Assembly: GCF_004341205.1 (NCBI RefSeq)
Contig: NZ_SLUL01000013.1
Span: 16,621-80,620, forward strand
Length of the DNA: 64,000 nt
Reading direction: 5' to 3'
DNA from: Thermolongibacillus altinsuensis
GTDB taxonomy: Bacteria; Bacillota; Bacilli; Bacillales; Anoxybacillaceae
Shown here: one piece after another, positions 1 through 8,570 of the stretch
Position numbering within the stretch: position 1 is the first letter of the stretch
Layout of the letters: each line of letters begins with the position of its first letter
Position numbers and translations under genes: made by a program
Notes under the pieces: model-generated
The model's database searches: none
Told to the model about the DNA's origin: nothing
The model's input: only the letters and a program-made list of their open reading frames with translations

Positions 1-2
1 CC

Positions 3-242
3 CAGAGGTTTACAACTTCCAAAAACAAAGAAGGTGAATTAGTCGGTCCTTGGAAAACAGATTTTGACGCTATGGCTTTAAAAACGGCAATCAAACTCCT
101 GTTCAAGACGGTGCAGGTAAGTACAGAGTTCCAACAACAGATTGCAAAAGATGAAACGATTGCGAATGATCCGGACAATGTACAAAGCGTGTACGAGGTT
201 ATTGATATGGAGCAAACAGAGCAAGAACAAATGCCTAAATAA
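3..242 (+). CDS. recT: Phage RecT-type recombinase, C-terminal part (cut by window edge)
   Basis: The frame is open from the window edge to a TAA and encodes about 79 residues. The stretch GPWKTDFDAMALKTAIK is the typical end of the single-strand annealing domain of phage/prophage RecT proteins, followed by an acidic, glutamine-rich tail ending EQMPK. RecT anneals complementary DNA strands during phage recombination. The N-terminal part lies outside the window, so completeness cannot be judged. The neighbouring genes are not obviously phage genes, so this may be the edge of a prophage or a remnant. Confidence 0.75.
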   Translation, partial: QRFTTSKNKEGELVGPWKTDFDAMALKTAIKLLFKTVQVSTEFQQQIAKDETIANDPDNVQSVYEVIDMEQTEQEQMPK

Positions 243-317
243 TTAACAGTAAGTAAAAGGAGATATATTTAATGAAGAGGTCTAACGGGTATAATCGACA
301 AGAAAGGAAGTGGCTTT

Positions 318-611
318 ATGTGGATCATTAAGACACAACATAAGAACGGGGATGGAGCAACAGTTGCCCTTGAGCTGGAAAGTGAAAACAGTCAATTCGA
401 TGTGAATGTTAGATGGGATGGATGTATGGAAGTTCATGTTTATTCTGTTACTGAAGAAAATCGTGAACTACATGATACTTTCCACACTTGTGATTTAAGG
501 GGATTTATTGAAAAACTACAGTCTTTAAGTGGCGTGTGTGCGGAGTTTTTTGGCGAAGGAAGCTATTGGAATAAAAAAAATAACGATCAACCAGAACGTA
601 AAAGTGAATAA
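318..611 (+). CDS. Hypothetical protein, 97 aa
   Basis: ATG start preceded by AAGAAAGGAAG at a good distance. The product is small, acidic and soluble-looking, with no signal peptide or membrane segment, two internal cysteines (C59 in HTCDL, C74 in GVCAE) and a charged C-terminus. I do not recognise the family. It lies 75 bp after the RecT fragment, so it could be a phage accessory gene. A second, overlapping + frame (529-747) has no convincing ribosome binding site and is ignored. Confidence 0.5.
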   Translation: MWIIKTQHKNGDGATVALELESENSQFDVNVRWDGCMEVHVYSVTEENRELHDTFHTCDLRGFIEKLQSLSGVCAEFFGEGSYWNKKNNDQPERKSE

Positions 612-620
612 ATCACATGA

Positions 621-664
621 CTCCCACTTAAAAAAAAACTTTTCGTATGTTTTTGAAGTGGGAG
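621..664. repeat. Inverted repeat with CTCCCACTT / AAGTGGGAG arms
   Basis: Arms CTCCCACTT (621-629) and AAGTGGGAG (656-664) flank an A/T-rich loop. Similar CTCCCACnT/AnGTGGGAG hairpins occur at 7478-7508. Such hairpins are common at the ends of IS200/IS605-type elements, but no tnpA or tnpB lies beside it, so this is a solo end, or a terminator shared by the converging genes on either side. Confidence 0.4.
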
Positions 665-666
665 AA

Positions 667-936
667 TTAAATTATTCTAATATACCTAATAATATATACT
701 CCCTTTTCGTTACTCCGCCCGTTATTGGTAAATGGTTCACTCTTTGAGGGTGATATTTTATATCTTCGGATTACTTTTCCACCTTCAATTACGTAAAGCT
801 CCTTAGTCCATAAATCAACCTTAATGTAAATTTTCTGCCTTTTTTCGCTATGGACCTCGCTAAATGGGGATATCGTTAACAACATGATGATTGTAATAAG
901 AAAAAAATTATTTATTCTCCTTATTTTGTATTTCAT
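667..936 (-). pseudogene. Truncated L,D-transpeptidase (YkuD-like) N-terminal fragment
   Basis: 89 codons: a signal-peptide-like N-terminus with a hydrophobic stretch at about residues 10-28, then IKVDLWTKELYVIEGGKV, which resembles the first beta strands of YkuD/L,D-transpeptidase domains. The rest of the catalytic domain, including the His and Cys motifs, is missing. After about residue 68 the sequence no longer fits the family, so it reads as a 5' fragment joined to unrelated sequence. A full enzyme would cross-link peptidoglycan in spore or wall. The family call rests on a short match. Confidence 0.45.
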
Positions 937-1302
937 CCGATTATAACTCCTGGTGTTCGTCTAAATAGGTTCCTAGATTCGATTGAAGGGAATATGGTAG
1001 GAAAGTCCATGCAGTCCACGCATAGATAGCGGTCAATCCTTAGAACTATACAGAAGAACTATACAGAGCCTTGTTAATCACATGATCCTCCTATTTCTTT
1101 TTTAGACGGTTGTACGAAGTCTCAATAAAAATAGGCCCTTCAATCAGTAACAACAACCTAACAGAGCTCATACTTTGTTGAGGAGAGTAGATGGATTTAT
1201 CTGCTTCACAGCTATCTTTCTGATTACCTTCGTCCTACTCCCCTTTCCTGTTTCTGGTTACATCGTGGAAACAACCAATTTATAACAAGAGGATGGTGTG
1301 AA
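937..1302. other. Intergenic leader region of the TOMM precursor
   Basis: No gene seen. A short direct repeat (GAACTATACAGA twice, about 1041-1067) and a possible long hairpin pairing GGAGAGTAG near 1182 with CTACTCCC near 1235 precede the precursor gene. The promoter of the precursor should lie here, but no clear -35/-10 pair can be assigned by eye. Confidence 0.35.
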
Positions 1303-1605
1303 ATGTATAATTTCCAAAATGAACTTCAAATGTTAGGTATGGATGATTTCGTGGCGGAAGAGGTGATGGTTTGGGATCCTCAAACCCAGACCTACATTAT
1401 TAGTGATGCTCGTCAATGCGGTGGACGCTGCGGAGGACGTTGCGGTGGACAACAATGTTTTGGACGTTGTGGCGGACAGTGTTTTGGACGCTGTGGCGGA
1501 CAATGTTTTGGGCGTTGTGGTGGACGTTGTTTTAACTGCTTTAGATGCTTTAACTGCTTTAGCTGCTTCAATTGCTGGGGCGGTGGTTTTGGAGGCACTT
1601 TCTAG
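1303..1605 (+). CDS. Heterocycloanthracin/sonorensin-type TOMM bacteriocin precursor
   Basis: 100-residue precursor preceded by AGAGGATGGTG. The leader (1-38) starts MYNFQNELQMLGMDDF and has a WDPQTQ motif, as in Bacillus heterocycloanthracin precursors. The core from C39 has 15 cysteines: CGGR repeats, three CFGRCGGQ-type repeats (about 52-75), then a Cys-Phe tract (CFNCFRCFNCFSCFNCW) and a Gly-rich tail. Only one core Ser is present, so thiazoles from Cys would dominate. The modifying enzymes follow directly downstream, making this the likely substrate. A hairpin terminator at 1647-1680 separates it from them, consistent with higher precursor expression. The overlapping + and - frames arise from the repeat and are not genes. 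Confidence 0.92.
   Translation: MYNFQNELQMLGMDDFVAEEVMVWDPQTQTYIISDARQCGGRCGGRCGGQQCFGRCGGQCFGRCGGQCFGRCGGRCFNCFRCFNCFSCFNCWGGGFGGTF
1456..1527 (+). repeat. Three tandem 24-bp units inside the precursor core
   Basis: Units at 1456-1479, 1480-1503 and 1504-1527 each encode CFGRCGGQ (the last CFGRCGGR). They differ only at a few, mainly third-codon, positions, showing core growth by in-frame duplication. Confidence 0.85.
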
Positions 1606-1646
1606 CCCCCTAGCACAAAAAGGTGATGACCTAAGAAGAATGGACT

Positions 1647-1680
1647 GCCCCTGCATAATCTACTGCAGGGGCTCCTCTTT
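1647..1680 (+). terminator. Terminator after TOMM precursor
   Basis: GCCCCTGCA pairs with TGCAGGGGC around an 8-nt loop, followed by TCCTCTTT. It could act as a partial terminator between the precursor and the maturation genes. Confidence 0.75.
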
Positions 1681-1763
1681 ATGAAATGATCATAAGGGAC
1701 AAATAGAAGTACATAAAATGATACTACGCCTTTAGGAACAACTCATGGATAAGGAGGGGTAGA

Positions 1764-3728
1764 ATGGCAAATCTGAACGCTTCCTCGCGTCTCAAGGTGA
1801 AAAGAGACACGTTTTTTCTCCCTGATCCAAACGGGGGTGTGTATTTTAGGAATAACTCAATCTCATTTCGTATGAAAGGCAGCACCATCTATCAGTGGAT
1901 TGAAAAGCTGATGCCAATGTTCAACGGTGAGCACACATTGGGAGAATTGATAGATGGATTACCGGCTCCATATCGGAACAGGGTGTATGAAATCGGAGAA
2001 ATACTGTACAAGAACGGTTTTGTTCGGGATGTGAGCCAAGACTATCCGCATCAATTGGAGAGCAGGATTCTCAAAAAGTATGCTTCACAAATTGAATTTA
2101 TAGAAAGTTTTGTCGATTCTGGTGCGTTCCGTTTTCAAGTATATCGTCAATCTGAAGTATTGGCAATCGGCTCTGGCCCTTTTTTCGTCTCATTGGTTTC
2201 TGCGTTGCTCGAATCTGGATTGCCTAAGTTCCATGTTCTTGTTACAGACTCGATGCCTACTAATCGGCTGCGGTTGAAGGAACTGGAGGAAAACGCCCGC
2301 AAAATGGACTCCGAAGTAGCAATAGAGGAGATCGCCCTACAGAGGGGAGCGGAGGGGATTTCTTGGCGAGAAGTGGTGCAGCCGTTTGAGTGGGTTTTAT
2401 ATGTCTCGCAGGATGGCAATGTAGAGGAGCTGCGGATTCTTCACGCAGTTTGCAGGGAAGAGAAGAAGGGGTTTCTCCCCGCCATATCTCTGCAGCAAGT
2501 AGGTTTAGCGGGTCCATTAGTACATCCGGACTCTGAGGGATGTTGGGAGTCCGCATGGCGTCGCATACACCGATCCGCGCTTCGCGAAGATCGGCCGTTG
2601 CAAACTTTTTCTTCAACAGCGGGAGCGATGTTGGCGAATGTGATTGTGTTTGAATTATTCAAAAAAGTGACAGGAGTGATGAAATCGGAACAGAGGAATC
2701 AATTTTTCCTCCTCGATCTGGAAACATTGGAAGGTCACTGGCATTCGTTCATCAAACATCCACTGGTGACGACTGAATGTGTGGCAGCTGAATTGGTTCA
2801 AGATCTTGATTTGAGTCTTAAACAGAATTCGCGTTGCGGTGATCCGAGCAGATTGTTTCATTATTTCAGTCAGTTGACATCCACAGAATCAGGAATTTTC
2901 CATATGTGGGAGGAAGGTGGCTTGACGCAGCTCCCGTTGGCCCAGTGCTGTGTTCAAACAGTGAACCCACTATCGGAAGAACCGGCTGAGCTTCTGCCTG
3001 AAGTTATCTGTGCAGGTCTAACACATGAGGAAGCGCGGAGGGAAGCGGGATTGACAGGGATTGAAGCGTATGTATCGCCAATGATAGATTTACTCGTTAC
3101 GGCATCCTTAAACAACGAAGAAGAGGTTGGTATGATCACACCACAGGAATTTATCGGGGTCGGGGCAGGGGAAACGATCGCGGAAGGCATTTGCCGGGGA
3201 TTGCAGAGATGCTTGGACGAGAAGCTGAGCAAACGACAGGTTAATCAAAGGGAACCGATTTTTCGGGTACGGTTGGATTCGATAGAAGACGAACATTGCA
3301 GATTTTATTTGCAGGCGCTGACTACGATGCACGGACCACCGACGATCGGCTTGGGAGAGAAAGTGTTAGGCTTTCCTGTCGTATGGGTCGGCACGAGCGG
3401 TCGCTGGTATGGAAGCGCTGGTTTGAATATCACAATGGCGTTGCGGAAAGCGTTAGAGCAGTCGCTTATGAACGCACAAAATCAAACAACTTCACACAGA
3501 ATGCAAGCGCTGGACGATTCATCCATTCTTCTAAATGAAAAAGAGTCATTAAGCCTTGAGATTCCCGCTTGTGAAAAGATGACACAATTGGAGCTCTTGC
3601 AGTCCGCCATGCAGGTCTTGAAGCAAAACAGTATGCGGCTCTTCGTCTTTGATTTAGCGATAGAACCGTTTTTGAAAGAGGAACTGGCAGGAGTGTTTGG
3701 TGTGCTGTTACGAGAGGAGGAATCATGA
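1764..3728 (+). CDS. Thiazole-containing bacteriocin maturation protein (ThiF-like)
   Basis: 654 residues, preceded by AAGGAGGGG. It matches the Bacillus family known as putative thiazole-containing bacteriocin maturation protein, which accompanies heterocycloanthracin-type clusters. Residues about 130-150 (EVLAIGSGPFFVSLVSALLE) look like the start of a ThiF/E1-like nucleotide-binding fold, and the N-terminus (SSRLKVKRDTFFLPDP) resembles the peptide-engaging domain of TOMM E1-like partner proteins. It probably presents or recognises the precursor for the cyclodehydratase. Its TGA overlaps the next start by 4 bp, indicating translational coupling. Biochemical role is inferred from family context. 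Confidence 0.85.
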   Translation: MANLNASSRLKVKRDTFFLPDPNGGVYFRNNSISFRMKGSTIYQWIEKLMPMFNGEHTLGELIDGLPAPYRNRVYEIGEILYKNGFVRDVSQDYPHQLESRILKKYASQIEFIESFVDSGAFRFQVYRQSEVLAIGSGPFFVSLVSALLESGLPKFHVLVTDSMPTNRLRLKELEENARKMDSEVAIEEIALQRGAEGISWREVVQPFEWVLYVSQDGNVEELRILHAVCREEKKGFLPAISLQQVGLAGPLVHPDSEGCWESAWRRIHRSALREDRPLQTFSSTAGAMLANVIVFELFKKVTGVMKSEQRNQFFLLDLETLEGHWHSFIKHPLVTTECVAAELVQDLDLSLKQNSRCGDPSRLFHYFSQLTSTESGIFHMWEEGGLTQLPLAQCCVQTVNPLSEEPAELLPEVICAGLTHEEARREAGLTGIEAYVSPMIDLLVTASLNNEEEVGMITPQEFIGVGAGETIAEGICRGLQRCLDEKLSKRQVNQREPIFRVRLDSIEDEHCRFYLQALTTMHGPPTIGLGEKVLGFPVVWVGTSGRWYGSAGLNITMALRKALEQSLMNAQNQTTSHRMQALDDSSILLNEKESLSLEIPACEKMTQLELLQSAMQVLKQNSMRLFVFDLAIEPFLKEELAGVFGVLLREEES

Positions 3729-5671
3729 TGGATGCTTGCGTCTTGATTGTTGGAGAAGGAATATTGGCAGATTATGTGTATGAAAAATTGTCCGTTCAAT
3801 ATCAGGTAGTTCGGCAAATCGATTTCGAGGAAGAAGTTCCGGAAGAAACGGATTTTGCTCTGGTTTTACACGATGCTTGGCATCCCTCCGTTCATCACAA
3901 GGCCGAAGAGGTGTTGCGATCGTCAGGCATTCCATGGCTTCGGGGCTTCGTTTCATTTGGTGAGGGCGTGATCGGTCCGCTAGTTCACCCGAATACATCG
4001 GGATGCTCTCAGTGTGCTGACATTCGCCGCCTTATAGCGGGGTACGACCGTAATGAGATGTGGGAGCTGCAACAGAGGATGGCGATACAAGGAGAAATAC
4101 AGCGTGATGCATGGGCATCACGAACAGGACTTTTGCAGATGGCTCACCTGATCTGCATGGAGACGCAGAGGGTGTTAGAAGGCAGTCATGCCCAATTAGA
4201 AGAAAGGTTGTTCCTAATCAACCTGAAGACATTAAAGAACTCATGTCACTTCTTTCTGCCCGACCCGTTATGTCCTGTATGCGGTCAATTACCTGACGAT
4301 TCGCCGACAGAAGCCCGAATATCGCTGCAACCAAGTCCGAAGATCAGCCCTGACAGTTACCGTTGTCGATCGATAGAGGATTTGAAAAAAGTTTTGGCCA
4401 AAGACTATCTAGATAACCGAACAGGAATCATGAATGGGAAAATGCATCATTTCACGCTGCCGTTCGCCGATGTCATTGTAAATATGCCATTGTTTATGGG
4501 GGACGAGGGAGTAGCAGGCCGGACTCATTCATATGAGCTTAGCGAGTTAACCGCTATTTTGGAAGGCTTGGAGAGATATTGTGGTATCGAACCTCGTGGC
4601 AAACGGACGACGATTCATGACAGTTACCGAAACCTGGAAGATAAAGCGCTCAACCCTGCAACGGTAGGATTGCATGCGAAGGAACAGTATGCGCGGCCTG
4701 ATTTTCCGTTCAAACCGTTTCATCCTGAGCGTCCGATGAATTGGGTATGGGGCTATTCGTTTTTACAAGAGCGTCCGATTTTGGTTCCAGAGCTGCTCGC
4801 ATATTACAGCTTGGGCTGTGGGGACGGCTTTGTCTATGAAACTTCCAACGGATGTGCATTAGGCGGAAGTTTAGAGGAAGCAATTTTCCATGCCATTTTG
4901 GAAGTGGTCGAACGTGATTCATTCTTGATGACTTGGTATGCGCAGCTGCCTCTTCCGCGTCTTGATCTTAGTTCCGCTAACGATAAAGAATTGCAGTTGA
5001 TGGTCGACCGTGTACGTGTGGTGGCGGGATATGATCTGTATTTTTTCAACTCGACGATGGAGCACGGGATTCCAAGCGTCTGGGCCGTGGCGAAAAACAG
5101 GAAGCAAGAGGGAATGAATCTCATCTGTGCTTCCGGAGCTCATCCGGACCCCATACGTGCGGTGAAAGGCGCGATTCACGAGTTAGCAGGCATGATGCTC
5201 ACGCTTGACGAGAAATTGGAGGCAAACCGAAAGGAATATGAGAAAATGTTACACGATCCGTTCTCAGTACAACAGATGGAGGATCACGGCATGCTGTACG
5301 GTTTGCCGGAAGCAGAGGAGCGCCTGCGATTTTTGTTGGATGAAAATCGTCCGATGCGAACGTTTGCAGAGGAATTTAAGCGTCCAAAGAAGAGTGCAGA
5401 CTTGACTGATGACCTGCAGGACATTCTTCAGAAGTTTCGACGATTGAACCTCGAGGTAATTGTAGTGGACCAGACAACCCCCGTAACGAAACGAAACGGA
5501 TTATATTGCGTGAAAGTGCTGATTCCGGGAATGTTGCCGATGACATTTGGGCATCACCTTACCCGCGTGACCGGTCTCGAGAGGGTGCTCCGGGTACCAA
5601 TGGAACTCGGGTATACGAAACAACCGCTCACGCTTGAACAACTTAATCCACATCCCCATCCGTTCCCATAG
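3725..5671 (+). CDS. TOMM leader-binding/YcaO cyclodehydratase fusion
   Basis: 648 residues. The N-terminal half is the cyclodehydratase partner domain with a zinc tetrad (C94, C97 in GCSQC; C183, C186 in CPVC). From about residue 215 the C-terminal half is a YcaO domain with acidic ATP/Mg motifs (ELTAILEGLERYCG and EAIFHAILEVVERD). It ends in a proline-rich PHPHPFP tail, as YcaO cyclodehydratases usually do. The enzyme should use ATP to turn Cys (and the rare Ser) of the precursor core into azolines. It is coupled to the upstream gene by ATGA overlap and followed after 12 bp by the dehydrogenase. Confidence 0.93.
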   Translation: MMDACVLIVGEGILADYVYEKLSVQYQVVRQIDFEEEVPEETDFALVLHDAWHPSVHHKAEEVLRSSGIPWLRGFVSFGEGVIGPLVHPNTSGCSQCADIRRLIAGYDRNEMWELQQRMAIQGEIQRDAWASRTGLLQMAHLICMETQRVLEGSHAQLEERLFLINLKTLKNSCHFFLPDPLCPVCGQLPDDSPTEARISLQPSPKISPDSYRCRSIEDLKKVLAKDYLDNRTGIMNGKMHHFTLPFADVIVNMPLFMGDEGVAGRTHSYELSELTAILEGLERYCGIEPRGKRTTIHDSYRNLEDKALNPATVGLHAKEQYARPDFPFKPFHPERPMNWVWGYSFLQERPILVPELLAYYSLGCGDGFVYETSNGCALGGSLEEAIFHAILEVVERDSFLMTWYAQLPLPRLDLSSANDKELQLMVDRVRVVAGYDLYFFNSTMEHGIPSVWAVAKNRKQEGMNLICASGAHPDPIRAVKGAIHELAGMMLTLDEKLEANRKEYEKMLHDPFSVQQMEDHGMLYGLPEAEERLRFLLDENRPMRTFAEEFKRPKKSADLTDDLQDILQKFRRLNLEVIVVDQTTPVTKRNGLYCVKVLIPGMLPMTFGHHLTRVTGLERVLRVPMELGYTKQPLTLEQLNPHPHPFP

Positions 5672-5683
5672 GAGGCAGGAGGG

Positions 5684-7264
5684 ATGAAACTAGAGACATT
5701 TTTACACAATCTTCATTTTGACGTCGATAAGATTGTACCGCCAGATTGGGAAGTGGATTGGGAAGATGCACCGCTTGCATATAAGCTGTACCGTAATTTA
5801 CCCGTGATTCCGCTTTCTTCAGAAGTGCCGTTAACGCTCGAGGGAAGGAAAGCGTCTGGAAAACTCGGGCTAGAAGAAATAGGTCATTTTCTCTGGTACG
5901 TATTCGGCCTTACTCAATTTTGCCAGTTAGCTTTTTCTATGGATTCCACGGAACAAGCGGTAAATCTCATGCAGTTGTACCGGCGGTTTGTTCCCTCCGG
6001 AGGGGCGTTGTATCCAAATGAATTATACGTGTATTTGAAGATGAAGGATGTTCCAAATGGAGTGTACCATTACGATTTGGCACACCATCGCTTGGTGTTG
6101 TTGCGAGAAGGCAATTTCGATTCCTATCTAACTAAGGTCCTGGGCAATCGATGTGACGTTTCAGCTTGTTTCGGTGTTGTTTTTGTATCGACAATGTTTT
6201 GGAAGAATTTTTTTAAATACAATAATTTTGCCTACCGTCTGCAAGGATTGGATGCTGGTGTGCTAATCGGGCAGCTGTTGGAAGTAGCAAAACGGTTCGG
6301 CTTCGCATCGTCAGTGTATTTCCAATTTCTTGATAAGGCCATCAACCATCTGCTTGGACTATCCGAACAGGAAGAAAGTGTATATGCGGTTATTCCATTA
6401 TCTGTGGATTCTTCAATCACTTGGTTTGATAACGATCATAACTTAGAAAAAAGCGTCTCTGCCACTGAATTGTGCCGAGAATTGCCGGCAGTTCAGCACC
6501 ATTACTATGTCCGGTCACGGAGGATTATTGATTATCCGATGCTGAGAAAAATGAATGAATCATCGATGTTGGAATCACCGCGATCGTTTCGGCAGATTCA
6601 GGGAGAGAAGAACGTTACCTGTGGGATGCAAGCGGTAGTTCTGCCTTACGCGAAGCGATTATCGTATGATCTGGCGTCAGTCTGCCAGAAGCGACATTCA
6701 CCAGATATGGATTTTGTTTTGGGAAAGGTAAGTCAAGAACAATTGGCCGCTTTGTTACAAGAGGCGACGCTTTCTTTTTCGTATCGAAATGATTTAGATG
6801 GAGAGCATGAGGAACCGAAGTCCCGTGTCTCACTGTATGGCTGTTTTTATAACGTTGAAGGTGTTCCAGATGGTGCTTACTACTATGACAGTGCTGCACA
6901 TGCGTTAGGGCGGATACGTTTCGGAGATTATCGACACTTCCTGCAATCCGGAATGTCAATGGACAATGTTCATCTGTTCCAAGTACCACTCTGTCTACAT
7001 GTGGTGGGAGACAAGGATCACCTCAAAATGGAATTAGGGTACAGAGGATATCGCATTCAACAAATGGAGGCGGGTATGCTTGTGCAACGACTGCTTTTGG
7101 CGGCGTCTGCCATGGGAATGGGCGGGCACCCGCTCCTCGGATTTGATGTGAACCCATGTGATAAACTTTACGAGATCGATTCGAAAGGGAAAACAAGCTT
7201 AATCCAGCTCCCAGTCGGTCACTACCGCCCTCGCGCCTGGTTAAAAGGGAGTTTGCGCAGCTAG
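5684..7264 (+). CDS. SagB/ThcOx-type azoline dehydrogenase
   Basis: 526 residues with GGAGGCAGGAGGG before the ATG. Two tandem nitroreductase-like halves: the first carries RRFVPSGGALYPNELYVY and VPNGVYHYD, the second repeats VPDGAYYYD and LGMGGHPLLG-like segments. SagB-type FMN enzymes oxidise azolines to aromatic azoles, so this completes the thiazole-forming set. The gene ends the operon; a strong terminator follows at 7405-7440. No dedicated transporter or immunity gene is visible in the locus. Confidence 0.9.
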   Translation: MKLETFLHNLHFDVDKIVPPDWEVDWEDAPLAYKLYRNLPVIPLSSEVPLTLEGRKASGKLGLEEIGHFLWYVFGLTQFCQLAFSMDSTEQAVNLMQLYRRFVPSGGALYPNELYVYLKMKDVPNGVYHYDLAHHRLVLLREGNFDSYLTKVLGNRCDVSACFGVVFVSTMFWKNFFKYNNFAYRLQGLDAGVLIGQLLEVAKRFGFASSVYFQFLDKAINHLLGLSEQEESVYAVIPLSVDSSITWFDNDHNLEKSVSATELCRELPAVQHHYYVRSRRIIDYPMLRKMNESSMLESPRSFRQIQGEKNVTCGMQAVVLPYAKRLSYDLASVCQKRHSPDMDFVLGKVSQEQLAALLQEATLSFSYRNDLDGEHEEPKSRVSLYGCFYNVEGVPDGAYYYDSAAHALGRIRFGDYRHFLQSGMSMDNVHLFQVPLCLHVVGDKDHLKMELGYRGYRIQQMEAGMLVQRLLLAASAMGMGGHPLLGFDVNPCDKLYEIDSKGKTSLIQLPVGHYRPRAWLKGSLRS

Positions 7265-7404
7265 GAGAGACAAGAGTAAAGCTTAGATTTTAATTGAGGT
7301 GATAACAGTTTGGCCACATGACCACTTAATGATCACACACTTAAGTTTTCTTTTATAAATACATTGAGTTTCAATTCAGCAGATCGATAATGTGCTAAAT
7401 GGTG

Positions 7405-7440
7405 CATTACTTCTACAAGCAGGAAGTAATGTTTTTTTTG
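7405..7440 (+). terminator. Rho-independent terminator of the TOMM operon
   Basis: CATTACTTC pairs with GAAGTAATG around a 9-nt loop, followed by eight T. Strong intrinsic terminator. The 7265-7632 interval otherwise holds only the inverted repeat at 7478-7508 and the promoter region of the next gene (a TATAAT-like box at 7555-7560). Confidence 0.88.
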
Positions 7441-7477
7441 TTGAAACAATGGGCAGTTTGGTTTAAGAGATGAACCT

Positions 7478-7508
7478 CTCCCACCTACATGTTGTTTAGA
7501 GGTGGGAG
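7478..7508. repeat. Inverted repeat CTCCCACCT / AGGTGGGAG
   Basis: Nine-base perfect arms around 13 nt, followed by ACTTCTCGGTG. It resembles solo ends of IS200/IS605-type elements and the 621-664 repeat. The two copies lie on either side of the TOMM locus, but no transposase is present. Confidence 0.45.
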
Positions 7509-7632
7509 ACTTCTCGGTGAACATGTTAAATATCAAAAAAATCAAAATTATGTTATAATTACTAAAAAGTTTAGGAGAATTGAGTAATAACGTAGTAATA
7601 ATTCTTTATTTAACATCGAGGTGTAGTGTGAA

Positions 7633-8457
7633 ATGAAAAATGTCATAAGCATGAAAAATGTGTCCTTGATAAGAGAAAATCGAGTTATTTTAAAGGACAT
7701 AAATTGGGAAGTAAAAGAAAAGGAACACTGGGTCATATTAGGTTTAAACGGTTCAGGAAAAACATCCATATTAAATATCGTAACAGGCTATCAATATCCG
7801 ACAAAAGGGGAAGTTTCTGTTTTAGGACATAAATTCGGGAAAACGAACTTGCCTGAGCTTCGAAAGCAAATCGGATTTGTCAGTAGTTCTCTTGACCGTT
7901 TTAATCAAACGTTAAGATCGGAAACAGTAGAGGATATTGTGATAAGCGGAAAATTCGCTACGATCGGATTATACGAAAATGTGACCGATGAGGATCGAGA
8001 ACAGGCTGAACAGCTAATGACATCTTTCCGAATCGATCATTTAAAAGGGAAAACGTATGACACATTATCAGAAGGAGAAAAAAGAAAGGTACTTATTGGA
8101 AGAGCATTAATGGCAAAGCCAAAATTGCTTATATTAGACGAACCGACCGTAGGATTAGACATTTTAGCAAGGGAAGACATTTTATCATTAACGAAAGAAA
8201 TTATTGCACATCAACAATGTCACGTACTGTATGTCACTCATTATATTGAAGAAATTATAGAAGAGATGACACACGTATTATTGTTAAAAGAGGGCCAAAT
8301 TGTAGCTGCAGGACAAAAAGAGGAAGTATTAACAGATGAATGTTTATCAAAGACGTTTCAATTGGCGATGAAAGTTCATTGGGAAAATAATCGGCCATGG
8401 GCTTCTATACATAAAAATATGGATTGGACAAAATTGGCGAAGACAGAATCAAAATAA
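7633..8457 (+). CDS. ylmA: Stand-alone ABC ATPase, YlmA-like
   Basis: 274 residues with GAGGTG upstream. Walker A GLNGSGKT, signature LSEGEKRKV and Walker B LLILDEPT are all intact, followed by the H-loop in VTHYIEE. There is no permease beside it, as for B. subtilis YlmA, which it resembles in length and sequence. Role unknown: either it joins a remote permease or it is a soluble ATPase. A strong terminator separates it from the TOMM operon, so a role in bacteriocin export is not supported. Confidence 0.75.
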   Translation: MKNVISMKNVSLIRENRVILKDINWEVKEKEHWVILGLNGSGKTSILNIVTGYQYPTKGEVSVLGHKFGKTNLPELRKQIGFVSSSLDRFNQTLRSETVEDIVISGKFATIGLYENVTDEDREQAEQLMTSFRIDHLKGKTYDTLSEGEKRKVLIGRALMAKPKLLILDEPTVGLDILAREDILSLTKEIIAHQQCHVLYVTHYIEEIIEEMTHVLLLKEGQIVAAGQKEEVLTDECLSKTFQLAMKVHWENNRPWASIHKNMDWTKLAKTESK

Positions 8458-8460
8458 ATA

Positions 8461-8490
8461 AAGGAAACTTAGGAGTGCCAAGTTTCCTTT
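8461..8490 (+). terminator. Terminator after ylmA-like gene
   Basis: AAGGAAACTT pairs with AAGTTTCCTT around AGGAGTGCC, followed by TATTGCTTTAT. Confidence 0.75.
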
Positions 8491-8570
8491 ATTGCTTTAT
8501 AGCAGCAGAACACACAGGATTGGCTCGAGGAGTAAGAGAACAAAAAGCTAAAAGAAGGAGGGAAAATTTG

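Noticed and set aside
1333..1684. Overlapping open frames on both strands across the TOMM precursor
   Set aside because: They result from the repetitive Gly/Cys codons; they have no ribosome binding sites and no recognisable product.
7633..8457. ABC ATPase as exporter or immunity gene of the TOMM peptide
   Set aside because: A strong terminator and about 370 bp separate it from the operon, it has no permease, and it resembles the stand-alone YlmA.
8424..8570. Upstream extension of the sugar dehydrogenase frame
   Set aside because: It overlaps the previous gene and its terminator; the lipoprotein signal and AGAAGGAGGG fix the start at 8571.
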